Source: JAHFJU01 sp964354865 (lineage in GTDB: Bacteria > Patescibacteriota > Gracilibacteria > UBA1369 > UM-FILTER-53-11). Taken from it: a DNA stretch of 22,670 bases. The notes beneath the pieces were generated by a model. That model was not told where the DNA came from and made no database searches. It was given only the letters and a program-made list of their open reading frames with translations. Where the stretch lies: the NCBI GenBank assembly GCA_964354865.1, contig CAYHBN010000016.1, forward strand, positions 1-22,670, given 5' to 3'. Position numbers and translations under genes: made by a program. Each line of letters starts with the position of its first letter. Position 1 is the first letter of the stretch. This document shows, in pieces, positions 15,378-22,273 of the stretch.

Positions 15378-16364
15378 ATGGACAATACGAAAGATATGTT
15401 TTCGGCAAAGCACTTTGCAGAGCTTCAAACCGAGGTTCAGGCCGAGGTTCACAAACACGGCTATTTTCAACGACACGGTTGGACGCTCTGTTCCTTCGCT
15501 CTGCGAGGACTATTATTCGCCGCCTCTTTTTGGCTCTTCGCCCAAGACGGTGCGATTTTCAAAATTGTCGGCATGATTTTAATGGGATATTTTTATTTCG
15601 CAATCGCACTCCCCGGTATTCACGAAACGCGCCATAGTGCCTTTGCAAAAACTCCTTTTTGGAATCGTGCGTGGGCCTATTTCTTCTCGGATTTTTGGGG
15701 AAATCAAAGTAATGATTGGTGGTATAGCCGTCACGTGTTAGAGCATCATGCGTACACTAATATTCCCGATCGCGATCCACCAAGTTTTACCTACCCCTGG
15801 ATCGGTCGCTTTACCTATTTTTTTGCCGTTCCCTATGCACTCGGTTTTTGGCTCTTTTATTACAGCTGTCTCTTTTTGAAGAAAAAACCACTCAGATTAC
15901 TGCTTTTTGTATTTTTAGCTGCGGCGGGTTGGGCGTTTCATATATGGATATTTCGATTAGTAGTTCCTATGCCCTATGCAATCCTCTCGGTCTTTATTAT
16001 GAGAATGTTGTGGGCGCCGGTCTTTATGCACATGGCCGTTTTTAATCATATCGGACTCGAGACTCCCGAGACGCGTCTGCCATGGTTGCCACATCAAACG
16101 AGTACCACACGAAATCTAAAGGCGAATTTGTTATTGCTGGGCATGGGTGGTCACGCCTTTACCGACCTGCACATCGAACATCATTTGTTCCCTCGCATGT
16201 CTGACCACATGCTCACTAAAATTGGGCCGATTGTGAAAAAGTATGTGCTCAAAGAGGGCTACAAATACGCCGAACAGAGTTATTTCACCTGTTTAAAAAA
16301 CTGCCTTAAATATTACAAAGAGTTGTTTAAGTACGGGCCACCAGATCCGATTGAATTACTCTAA
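15378..16364 (+). CDS. Membrane fatty-acid desaturase
   Basis: A 328-aa integral membrane di-iron enzyme that would introduce a cis double bond into an acyl chain using O2 and reduced ferredoxin or cytochrome b5. All three histidine boxes are present: HETRH (82-86), HVLEHH (119-124) and HIEHH (265-269) followed by LFPRM. Hydrophobic stretches flank them at about 38-80 and 145-220, giving the usual four-helix topology with the boxes on the cytoplasmic side. There is no fused cytochrome b5 domain. The GGHAFTDLHIEHHLFPRM end resembles acyl-lipid and front-end desaturases more than the stearoyl-CoA type. CPR bacteria generally lack fatty-acid synthesis, so the likely substrate is scavenged lipid, which is an inference. 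The regiospecificity cannot be read from the sequence. Confidence 0.9.
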   Translation: MDNTKDMFSAKHFAELQTEVQAEVHKHGYFQRHGWTLCSFALRGLLFAASFWLFAQDGAIFKIVGMILMGYFYFAIALPGIHETRHSAFAKTPFWNRAWAYFFSDFWGNQSNDWWYSRHVLEHHAYTNIPDRDPPSFTYPWIGRFTYFFAVPYALGFWLFYYSCLFLKKKPLRLLLFVFLAAAGWAFHIWIFRLVVPMPYAILSVFIMRMLWAPVFMHMAVFNHIGLETPETRLPWLPHQTSTTRNLKANLLLLGMGGHAFTDLHIEHHLFPRMSDHMLTKIGPIVKKYVLKEGYKYAEQSYFTCLKNCLKYYKELFKYGPPDPIELL

Positions 16365-16397
16365 AGGCTAGTTTCGCACTACTCACTCAACAATGAT

Positions 16398-17123
16398 TTA
16401 ACGCGGAATCATGTAATAGGCGTCGCTCAATTGGGTGAGCGCCCTGGTTATACGTGATCCATTAGCCTCATACAGGCCAGGAAATACGAAGTTCCTGACT
16501 TCTAAAGGTACAGTGCTACATGCACTGGCATTGCTAAAATCAACAGTTCGTAAAAGAGCATCGGCCATAGTAATACTAGTACTTATTGCGCTCATATAAT
16601 TTCTTATCTGTGCAGCATTCGCTATAAAGTTTGTTTCTAGGTAGTTTGGTTGACCGGTTGATCGAGAGGCCAATAATGAAGTTGCATTACGTACCGTAGA
16701 ATCGGCTGTAGCGATATTTTGTGAAAATTCAACTGCTCGGGGCGAACATGATCCCATAAGAAGTGAACCCGCTTTGTATTTATTTACAAGTACGGAAAGA
16801 TTCGCAAGACTTGAGTAAAAAGTACCTACCAAATCTGCACGGCTTTGTTGTGGAGCTCTCTCAACTCGTTGTGGTTGGTTCCCCACTGCAGCAGCAGCAA
16901 TTGCACGCTGGTCAACAGCCGGAAGTCTTACTTGTGCATTGTCGGCTGGAGGAGTGTTTACAGCAGGAGACGGAGTTGCTCGTTGATACACAGCGCCCAG
17001 ATTTAGCGCGCTGCCCTTCATGGTGATTGTTTCAGATGAATCATTCGCCCCAAAAATGCTATACCCAATGCCACCAACAACAACGAGTGCGCAAAATCCG
17101 ATTAAAAGGAGTTTTTTATTCAT
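16398..17123 (-). CDS. Exported or membrane-anchored orphan protein
   Basis: A 241-aa protein of unknown function. Residues 1-25 (NKKLLLIGFCALVVVGGIGYSIFG) form a signal peptide or signal anchor; the Cys at 11 sits inside the hydrophobic core and is not a convincing lipobox. A Pro/Ala/Gln-rich linker covers 45-95 (TPSPAVNTPPADNAQ, AIAAAAVGNQPQRVERAPQQ). Residues 95-241 are predicted mostly helical, with two cysteines (Cys126 and Cys202) that could form a disulfide. It lies 60 nt after the PRMT-like gene but has its own extended -10 promoter, so it is probably transcribed separately from the cell-wall block. The AT-rich leader of about 41 nt has no Shine-Dalgarno. Confidence 0.65.
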   Translation of the reverse strand: MNKKLLLIGFCALVVVGGIGYSIFGANDSSETITMKGSALNLGAVYQRATPSPAVNTPPADNAQVRLPAVDQRAIAAAAVGNQPQRVERAPQQSRADLVGTFYSSLANLSVLVNKYKAGSLLMGSCSPRAVEFSQNIATADSTVRNATSLLASRSTGQPNYLETNFIANAAQIRNYMSAISTSITMADALLRTVDFSNASACSTVPLEVRNFVFPGLYEANGSRITRALTQLSDAYYMIPR

Positions 17124-17170
17124 ATTCTGTTTTGATTATCTATTATTTATTTTCTGTTTTTATTGTCTGA

Positions 17171-17179
17171 ATTATACCA
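17171..17179 (-). promoter_or_regulatory. Extended -10 promoter of the exported orphan gene
   Basis: The - strand reads TGGTATAAT (17179-17171), the same nonamer as before the PBP gene. It lies just after the PRMT-like stop codon and 47 nt before the ATG at 17123. No good -35 is present at 17 bp. Confidence 0.5.
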
Positions 17180-17183
17180 TTTT

Positions 17184-18089
17184 TCAGCGAATTCCGGAAG
17201 AGGTGTCCATCGATTGATTTTCGCGAGCTGAGTGGGCACTCCAACTGACGCGTACCCCTACGCTATAGCGCGTATCAGATGAAAATTCGAGAATAAGTTT
17301 TTCTTTTCCTGCCAAAATCATTGGTTTTTCAAGTGGCAAAAATATTTGATCCCAGTGGGAATTTTTCTCGAGAGGAGAGGTAGAAAAGAGCACATCTTTC
17401 GATAAATGTGCAGTCCACCAGAGAGCAAATCCGTACACGGTTGTGGTCTCTTTCATTTTCCATTCGGCGCGGCCGCGACGTGTGCTCGATGGTTTTGCGG
17501 CGAGCATACAGTCGTCGACCGATTTTGGGTCTGCCAAAATATCGCGAGGTGAAACAGTGTACACGTACATATTATTGAGCGCGCCTTTTTTTGCAATTTT
17601 CCACGAAAGTTTGTACCCAATAGAGTCCCATACGTTAAGTTCTTTAAACATGCGCGGCGCAATAACGGGCGCCGCAAACTGCTCAACACGATAGGGGATC
17701 ATTGCACCACCGGGAAGCAAAAAACGGTGCGCATCATTCATGATTTCGATAAGGTGTTCGTCGTAGGCAAAATTGCCGAGCGTTTCAGAAATAACGATAT
17801 TCGTTTTTTGAGGATTTTTAATTTCATCGCTGTATCCTTGAATAAACGAAAGCCCCTCGATTTTATTCTCACGTGCCAAGTTTTTTGAAAGCTCTAAAAT
17901 GCCCTCGTCGGCTTCGTATAAATTACAGTGTTTTGCACCGAGCTGCCGCGCGAGAAAGCTTAAAAAACCAGTCCCAGAGCCAATATCACTCACCGTGCTC
18001 ACGCCTGGCGAAATAACTTTGGTGAGTGCACGATAAAACGCATCATTACGACGTCGGTCACCTAAAAGTTTTTGCTGTAGCTCAATCAT
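17184..18089 (-). CDS. PRMT-like class I methyltransferase
   Basis: A 301-aa S-adenosylmethionine-dependent enzyme with the protein arginine methyltransferase layout rather than a generic Rossmann methyltransferase. The N-terminal helix LGDRRRNDAFYRALTKVI (9-26) matches the PRMT 'ML.D..R...Y..AI' segment. Motif I is DIGSGTGFLS (35-44), with Glu59 of YEAD for ribose binding. The double-E loop is SETLGNFAYDE, with Glu102 and Glu111 nine residues apart as in PRMT1 and PRMT5. A beta-barrel half follows, with FALWWTAHL and then an SHWDQIFLPLEKP segment (244-256) in the place of the PRMT THW loop. The YFxxY N-terminal helix is missing. Family knowledge predicts arginine N-methylation of a protein; the substrate is unknown. 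The start codon overlaps the DUF1003 stop (ATGA), so the two are translationally coupled. Confidence 0.8.
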   Translation of the reverse strand: MIELQQKLLGDRRRNDAFYRALTKVISPGVSTVSDIGSGTGFLSFLARQLGAKHCNLYEADEGILELSKNLARENKIEGLSFIQGYSDEIKNPQKTNIVISETLGNFAYDEHLIEIMNDAHRFLLPGGAMIPYRVEQFAAPVIAPRMFKELNVWDSIGYKLSWKIAKKGALNNMYVYTVSPRDILADPKSVDDCMLAAKPSSTRRGRAEWKMKETTTVYGFALWWTAHLSKDVLFSTSPLEKNSHWDQIFLPLEKPMILAGKEKLILEFSSDTRYSVGVRVSWSAHSARENQSMDTSSGIR

Positions 18090-18613
18090 TTTTTATTTTG
18101 AGTAGTGGGTTGTGATATTTTTAGAGTTCCATTCGAAATTTCTTCTTCGAGGTGCATCTGCATTTTTTCCAAATTTGTTTTTTTAAGCATGTGTTCAAGC
18201 TCTTTGTCTTGCTTGTATTCGATACCATTCTTTTCAAGAAGGAGCGTCGTCAAATGGAGTAATTTGGTAATTTCTTTTTCAGAGATAACATCGACCTGCA
18301 GGTCTACTTCTTCACGAAGGTCATCTACCTCACTTGCACGATTTTGTGAGAGCAATACCAAAATTGAAAGGAAAATCGCCTCGAGCGAAACGACCATGGT
18401 GAGTAGTCCGTAGGGGAATGGGTCGAAGTGTGGAATTCCGGGAATACTTGCTGTATTCACTAAAATCCAACCTCCAAACCAAATAATATGTACAATAAAG
18501 AAGGGAATACTACCGAATACACTTGCGGTCCAATCGGCAAATTTTTCAGTGCCACTTCTATTTGCTTGCGCCTGTGCCTTGAGGCTTTTTAAAATATGTC
18601 TGCTGTTTGCCAT
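18086..18613 (-). CDS. DUF1003 membrane protein
   Basis: A 175-aa protein of the DUF1003 family. Family features visible: Thr-Glu-Lys-Phe-Ala-Asp-Trp-Thr-Ala near 22-30, GSIPFFIVHIIWFGGWILVN (34-53, first membrane helix), FDPFPYGLLTMVVSLEAIFLSILVLLSQNR (63-92, second helix ending in the conserved SQNR), then a long charged coiled-coil-like tail (ASEVDDLREEVDLQVDVISEKEI). The tail from about 93 to 165 is hydrophilic and cytoplasmic. The function is unknown; some relatives are annotated as cyclic-nucleotide-binding, which I cannot confirm here. It begins 20 nt after the transpeptidase gene and overlaps the PRMT-like gene by 4 nt, so all three form one operon. Confidence 0.85.
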   Translation of the reverse strand: MANSRHILKSLKAQAQANRSGTEKFADWTASVFGSIPFFIVHIIWFGGWILVNTASIPGIPHFDPFPYGLLTMVVSLEAIFLSILVLLSQNRASEVDDLREEVDLQVDVISEKEITKLLHLTTLLLEKNGIEYKQDKELEHMLKKTNLEKMQMHLEEEISNGTLKISQPTTQNKK

Positions 18614-18633
18614 AGTGGTTGAGGTGATTGTAA

Positions 18634-21084
18634 TTACAGTTTACCCGGTGGGATATTATAGTATTTAAAGAGAAAATCCGAGACGTCTTTAAAGAGAGGA
18701 GCGGCAGAGGCATCTGCCCATATTGTAGAGCGCGGCCGATCAATTTGTACCAACATAATAAATTTAGGATCTTCAACAGGAGCAAATCCCACAAATGAGC
18801 CAATTGTCGTACCTGGGCCAAAGAGCGGTTTTCCATTTTTATAGGTTTGTGCCGTACCGGTTTTTCCCGCAATGTGGTAGCCGGGAGTCATTACTCGAAC
18901 CGCACCGCCGTTCTCAACAACGCTCACGAGCATTGCGCTAATGGTATCGGCCGTTTTTTCTGAGACAACACGGCGCACTTCTTCTGGTTCAATTTTTGTC
19001 ACGTGTCCATTTTGGCCAATAGTTGAATCGACGATATGTGGTTTCATCAATACTCCTTTATTTGCTAGTGTTGCAAAGGCAGTAACCATTTGAATCGGAG
19101 TCACCGCTAAACCTTGTCCGAAGGCATGAGTGATGAGTTCACTTTCAGCCCAGCTGCTGTAGTCTGCTACTTGGCCTGGGTGTTCATTTTCAAATTCAAG
19201 GTCTGTTTTTTCACCGAATCCAAACTTTTTAATGTATTTTCCAAACAGTTCGCGACCCATTTTACGTGCAACGAAAGCCATACCAGTGTTTAACGAACGT
19301 TCAAGCACTTGTTTCATATTGGTAATTCCGTAATATTTGTCGAGAGCGTTTCGAATAGGAAAGTCATCTACTGTTAGTGGGCCACTGTCGTTAAAAGTTG
19401 TGGTTGGAGTTACGTCGCCGTCGTCGAGGGCGATCGACATGGCTATCGCTTTAAAAATTGAGCCAGGTTCCCAAATGTCAGTGACTGAGCGATTTTTGAA
19501 TACGCTCGGCCCCATCGTGTTTTTATACTTTGAGTAGATTATTTTTCCCGTCTGCAGCACGGTTTTAAAAATCTGAATATTTACGTGCGAGTTATCTGCG
19601 GATTCAAGAAAATAACTTTCCTCACCTTTATCGTTTGTTGTCGTTTTTAATGTTGCTGCATCACTTGCTGCGAGCGCGATATCTTCGGTTTCAAGCGCCT
19701 CGCTGAATTTATTCGGATTGAAGGTCGGGTAATGTGCCATCGATACAATTCGTCCTGTTTTTGGTTCCATAATAATTACGATACCCGAGTTGGCTTTTGT
19801 ATCTCGCACTGCTTTCTGCAGGTATCGTTCGACCATCATTTGAATTGAACGGTCAATTGTAAGTACGATTGAATCGCCGTCGATTGCGGGTTCGATAATC
19901 AAATCGTCTCCAACGATAACTTGTTGACCGGTCGCGTCGAGACGTGTTTTGAAAATTCCCTTTTTGCCGCGAAGAGATAAATCAAAGCTTTGTTCAATGC
20001 CATACACACCTCCTCTTTCAGAGGTGAATCCAACTACCTGTGCTGCAAGTTCGCCCTCGGGGTAATAACGGTATGTTTTTTCTTGAAAGTTTATGCCGGT
20101 GAATAATCCTTTTTTCGATGCCTTATCATCTTTAATCATGTCACGGATTTTTTGCTCTATTTCGGTTGGCAACTTTGTGCGAAGTACGGTGTAGCGATTG
20201 CGCCCATAGAGCAATTCTTTCAATCGTTCAAAGGGAATCTCAACAATTGGAGCAAGAATTTTTGCCGTATAGTCTTGATCTGAAATTTGGCCTGGGTACG
20301 CCATGACCCCGTCGGCCGTGAGCTCGATTCCAGATATGTGGTTTTTGTTGAGAAAATCTTTTATACCATCGCCGGGGTCCTTATATAAGAGGATTGAAGA
20401 ACGTGTTTTTTGACCGAGTCTTTGTAGTAGATCAGCTTTAAATACCGCAAAAAGTTCTTCTTCACTGCGGGGTTTAAGTGAAAGCGCAGTAGCTACTTTT
20501 ATTTGATCAGCAGTTGGCGGTGGTGGAGGGACAACAATGGCGGGGGTTGCGGTGGTGTTCGAAGATGAACCGCTTGTAGCAGCCATTAACTCTGCGGCAG
20601 AAGGTGGAGCGGCTTGGCCAGCGGCGGCACTAACTCCTCCTAATAATGAACCTAAAACGCGTGCTTGTTCTTCGGGACTTACATCTGAAGCAATAATTCT
20701 TTTTGTTTGCCTAATGCGTTCTTCTTCTTTTTTTAGCTCAGCTTCTTTGTCGAAAATAAGTGTCGCAATTTTGTCTGTGACGTATGCGGCATCTTTAATA
20801 AGGCTTGGGTCGGCAAACAAAGTCGGTTGAGAAATATTTGTCGCCAATCTAAATAACTCATCTGAATGTGGGTCACGAATAAGGATTTCTCCTCGGCGTG
20901 CGGTCACTTCGCTGTATCCAAGGTGATTTTGTTCTGCAAGCGTCGAGTACGCGCCTCCTTGTGCAACCTGTAAGTTGATCATTTGTGCGCAAATACCGGT
21001 TGCGGCCAAAATCGACATTATAAAAAGTACTTGAATGCGAGAGAATCTACTTCTATTTCGTGTGCCTGAGCGCGAGCCAACCAT
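18634..21084 (-). CDS. Penicillin-binding protein, FtsI/PBP2-type transpeptidase
   Basis: An 816-aa class B penicillin-binding protein that cross-links peptidoglycan peptides outside the membrane; in FtsI it acts in septation with FtsW. A membrane anchor lies at about 17-40 (IQVLFIMSILAATGICAQMI), followed by the dimerisation domain (ARRGEILIRD near 62-71). The transpeptidase domain has SxxK as SIFK (Ser542-Lys545), SxN as SLN (597-599) and KTGT (741-744). It is longer than most homologs (about 580-650 aa). Extra sequence includes an Ala/Ser/Pro-rich segment at 150-190 with six consecutive prolines, and a charged insert (about 460-530) just before the SxxK motif. It leads the operon with DUF1003 and the PRMT-like gene and has an extended -10 box 10 nt before its ATG. 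Confidence 0.93.
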   Translation of the reverse strand: MVGSRSGTRNRSRFSRIQVLFIMSILAATGICAQMINLQVAQGGAYSTLAEQNHLGYSEVTARRGEILIRDPHSDELFRLATNISQPTLFADPSLIKDAAYVTDKIATLIFDKEAELKKEEERIRQTKRIIASDVSPEEQARVLGSLLGGVSAAAGQAAPPSAAELMAATSGSSSNTTATPAIVVPPPPPTADQIKVATALSLKPRSEEELFAVFKADLLQRLGQKTRSSILLYKDPGDGIKDFLNKNHISGIELTADGVMAYPGQISDQDYTAKILAPIVEIPFERLKELLYGRNRYTVLRTKLPTEIEQKIRDMIKDDKASKKGLFTGINFQEKTYRYYPEGELAAQVVGFTSERGGVYGIEQSFDLSLRGKKGIFKTRLDATGQQVIVGDDLIIEPAIDGDSIVLTIDRSIQMMVERYLQKAVRDTKANSGIVIIMEPKTGRIVSMAHYPTFNPNKFSEALETEDIALAASDAATLKTTTNDKGEESYFLESADNSHVNIQIFKTVLQTGKIIYSKYKNTMGPSVFKNRSVTDIWEPGSIFKAIAMSIALDDGDVTPTTTFNDSGPLTVDDFPIRNALDKYYGITNMKQVLERSLNTGMAFVARKMGRELFGKYIKKFGFGEKTDLEFENEHPGQVADYSSWAESELITHAFGQGLAVTPIQMVTAFATLANKGVLMKPHIVDSTIGQNGHVTKIEPEEVRRVVSEKTADTISAMLVSVVENGGAVRVMTPGYHIAGKTGTAQTYKNGKPLFGPGTTIGSFVGFAPVEDPKFIMLVQIDRPRSTIWADASAAPLFKDVSDFLFKYYNIPPGKL

Positions 21085-21094
21085 AGTGGTTGGT

Positions 21095-21103
21095 ATTATA
21101 CCA
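21095..21103 (-). promoter_or_regulatory. Extended -10 promoter of the PBP operon, near-leaderless
   Basis: TGGTATAAT on the - strand (21103-21095), with a consensus hexamer, ends 10 nt before the ATG at 21084 and overlaps the stop codon of the upstream PIN-like gene. The predicted leader is about 4 nt. No clear -35 is seen. Confidence 0.6.
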
Positions 21104-21569
21104 GTTTTTTGAGGATTTGAAGCAGGAACGATTGATCAATTCGAAAGCCATGAATCGGCAAGTCGCAGATGAGTTCGTATGTTTTTTGTTTTGTTAGTTC
21201 TTCATTTTTGTAGGCGGCGAGAAGTATCCAAATTATGCCATGAGTTTCAAGCCCCGCAGTTCGAGCCATTGTTCGTGCTCGTCGGTCGTCTAATATGACA
21301 GTATTCATTTTTTCTTCGAGTGCGAGGTTTATGACGGCCAACTCACCTTTCCCGAGGCTATTACTTGTAATAACTGGTTTCGGCGACGTCATAATCTCCA
21401 CATTTTTTTGTTTGAAAAAAGCTTCGAGTAAATCCTTTTCAGCGCATTCTTTAGCCAAAAGTTCGTCATGTACTTCTTTAGGAATCAGAACTGCGTACGG
21501 CGCGAGTAAATCGAGCTTATTCAGCTTTGCGAGAAATATAAGTGGAGAGGAGTTGCAGACAAGTTTCAT
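21096..21569 (-). CDS. DUF3368 PIN-like toxin
   Basis: A 157-aa protein of the DUF3368 group of the PIN-domain superfamily (Mg-dependent RNases, here as the toxin of a type II module). Family features: KLVCNSSPLIFLAKLNKLDLL at the N-terminus, with Asn in place of the first catalytic Asp as is common in DUF3368; IPKEVHDELL (30-39) with an acidic residue; GKGELAVINLAL (73-84) with Glu75; and VILDDRRARTMARTAGL (90-106) with the Asp pair; then HGIIWILLAAYK. It begins 2 nt after the UPF0175-type antitoxin stop, so the genes are co-transcribed and probably translationally coupled. Its stop codon overlaps the -10 of the PBP promoter. Confidence 0.85.
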   Translation of the reverse strand: MKLVCNSSPLIFLAKLNKLDLLAPYAVLIPKEVHDELLAKECAEKDLLEAFFKQKNVEIMTSPKPVITSNSLGKGELAVINLALEEKMNTVILDDRRARTMARTAGLETHGIIWILLAAYKNEELTKQKTYELICDLPIHGFRIDQSFLLQILKKLV

Positions 21570-21571
21570 AG

Positions 21572-21868
21572 TCAGAGTGCGCTCAAGTCATCTTCGAGAT
21601 CTTCTTGAGAATAAGGCAGAGGAATATTCTTTTCTTTAAGGAGTATCAGCGCGTCCCACTTGGTAATACCAAGACTGTCGGCCAGTTTACCAAGCGAATA
21701 TGAATTATTTCTGAAATGTTCAAGATTTTTTTCTTGTTCGACCTGTTTTAATCCCTTTAATAAGAGCAGTCTCGTAAAAGACGTTTTATCTATATTCAGT
21801 TCTCGCGCATACAGATCTATCTGTTTTATAGATTCCTCTTCGAGCCGAGTTGATATTACTTTCGTCAT
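21572..21868 (-). CDS. UPF0175-type antitoxin with N-terminal RHH
   Basis: A 98-aa DNA-binding antitoxin. Residues 1-45 look like a ribbon-helix-helix (KVISTRLEEESIKQIDLYARELNIDKTSFTRLLLLKGL), and residues 57-98 match the UPF0175 pattern (SLGKLADSLGITKWDALILLKEKNIPLPYSQEDLEDDL), which would neutralise a DUF3368/PIN partner. The pairing of UPF0175 with DUF3368 is a recurrent known arrangement. The gene lies directly behind a consensus promoter embedded in an inverted repeat, so autorepression is likely. The fusion of an RHH segment to a UPF0175 segment is clear by eye, but the exact domain boundaries are not. Confidence 0.82.
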   Translation of the reverse strand: MTKVISTRLEEESIKQIDLYARELNIDKTSFTRLLLLKGLKQVEQEKNLEHFRNNSYSLGKLADSLGITKWDALILLKEKNIPLPYSQEDLEDDLSAL

Positions 21869-21869
21869 G

Positions 21870-21906
21870 CTGTATACATTATATACTTTTGTATACAGAT
21901 GGTCAA
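21870..21906 (-). promoter_or_regulatory. Operator-promoter of the UPF0175/DUF3368 module
   Basis: On the - strand TTGACC (21906-21901), 17 bp, TATAAT (21883-21878), ending 9 nt before the ATG at 21868 (leader about 3 nt). A perfect inverted repeat CTGTATAC (21870-21877) / GTATACAG (21891-21898) flanks the -10 box and should be the antitoxin operator. Confidence 0.75.
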
Positions 21907-21921
21907 CGCGGCTATTTCGGG

Positions 21922-21927
21922 TATAAT
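21922..21927 (+). promoter_or_regulatory. -10 box of the SxtJ-like gene
   Basis: A consensus TATAAT on the + strand ends 13 nt before the ATG at 21941, predicting a leader of about 7 nt. No recognisable -35 is seen; a -35 at 17 bp would fall beside the toxin-antitoxin operator (21898) and inside the divergent TTGACC box, so the two promoters may interfere. Confidence 0.45.
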
Positions 21928-21940
21928 CGCCGTGCTTTCT

Positions 21941-22204
21941 ATGAAAATTCTACGCCCCTTCAAAATCCTCAAAAACGCCTTTATCGCCCTTGGTGATTTT
22001 ATTGGCGGGATTATGACGCGTGTGATTTTGTCACTCCTTTATATAAGTGTCATTGCGTTGGTTTGGATAGTTGCAAAACTTTTTGGCAAAAAATTTATAG
22101 ATACACGATTTGGCGATCGTTTTTCAAAGGTGAAATCGTATTGGATTCCTGTCGATGACGAATTTAACACGCATACCCTCGAAAAGTGGGAGCTTCCTTA
22201 TTAA
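21941..22204 (+). CDS. Small SxtJ-like membrane protein
   Basis: The start at ATG 21941 (87 aa, MKILRPFKILKNAF) is chosen because it follows a TATAAT box by 13 nt; the frame is open 14 codons upstream but those would overlap the promoter. The protein has one or two membrane segments within residues 14-50 (ALGDFIGGIMTRVILSLLYISVIALVWIVAKLF) and a short polar tail with Lys-Ser-Tyr-Trp-Ile-Pro (about 65-70). That pattern, TRVxLxLxYxxV then LF and an SYW(V/I)P motif, resembles the small SxtJ-type membrane proteins that accompany NodU/CmcH carbamoyltransferases, and one such gene starts 70 nt downstream. The function is unknown. Assignment rests on the motif and context and is moderate. Confidence 0.6.
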   Translation: MKILRPFKILKNAFIALGDFIGGIMTRVILSLLYISVIALVWIVAKLFGKKFIDTRFGDRFSKVKSYWIPVDDEFNTHTLEKWELPY

Positions 22205-22272
22205 GTGTAACGCGCATCGTGTAACGTATATCGTTAAGATGCGCTCCACGTTACACGTTATACGTTACACTT
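22203..22272. repeat. Four-copy GTGTAACG palindrome
   Basis: The gap between the SxtJ-like gene and the carbamoyltransferase is filled by a symmetric palindrome. GTGTAACG occurs at 22205 and 22219 and its reverse complement CGTTACAC at 22249 and 22263, all centred on 22237.5, with outer arms AAGTGTAACG/CGTTACACTT and inner arms GTGTAACGTATA/TATACGTTACAC. A second, off-centre stem GCGCATC/GATGCGC (22212/22238) could form an alternative hairpin. It has no T run, so it is not a standard terminator. Confidence 0.85.
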
Positions 22273-22273
22273 T

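Noticed and set aside
15299..15385. Longer N-terminus for the anchored protein starting at 15385
   Set aside because: The extension overlaps the start of the desaturase gene on the other strand and would put 29 polar residues in front of the short tail and membrane anchor; ATG at 15298 gives a normal anchor.
21899..21940. Upstream start for the SxtJ-like gene at 21899
   Set aside because: It would place the start inside the antitoxin promoter-operator and upstream of the TATAAT box that precedes the ATG at 21941.
22203..22272. CRISPR-like or intrinsic terminator reading of the palindrome
   Set aside because: There are only four 8-base words in mirrored order with no equal-length spacers, and no T run follows the stem.
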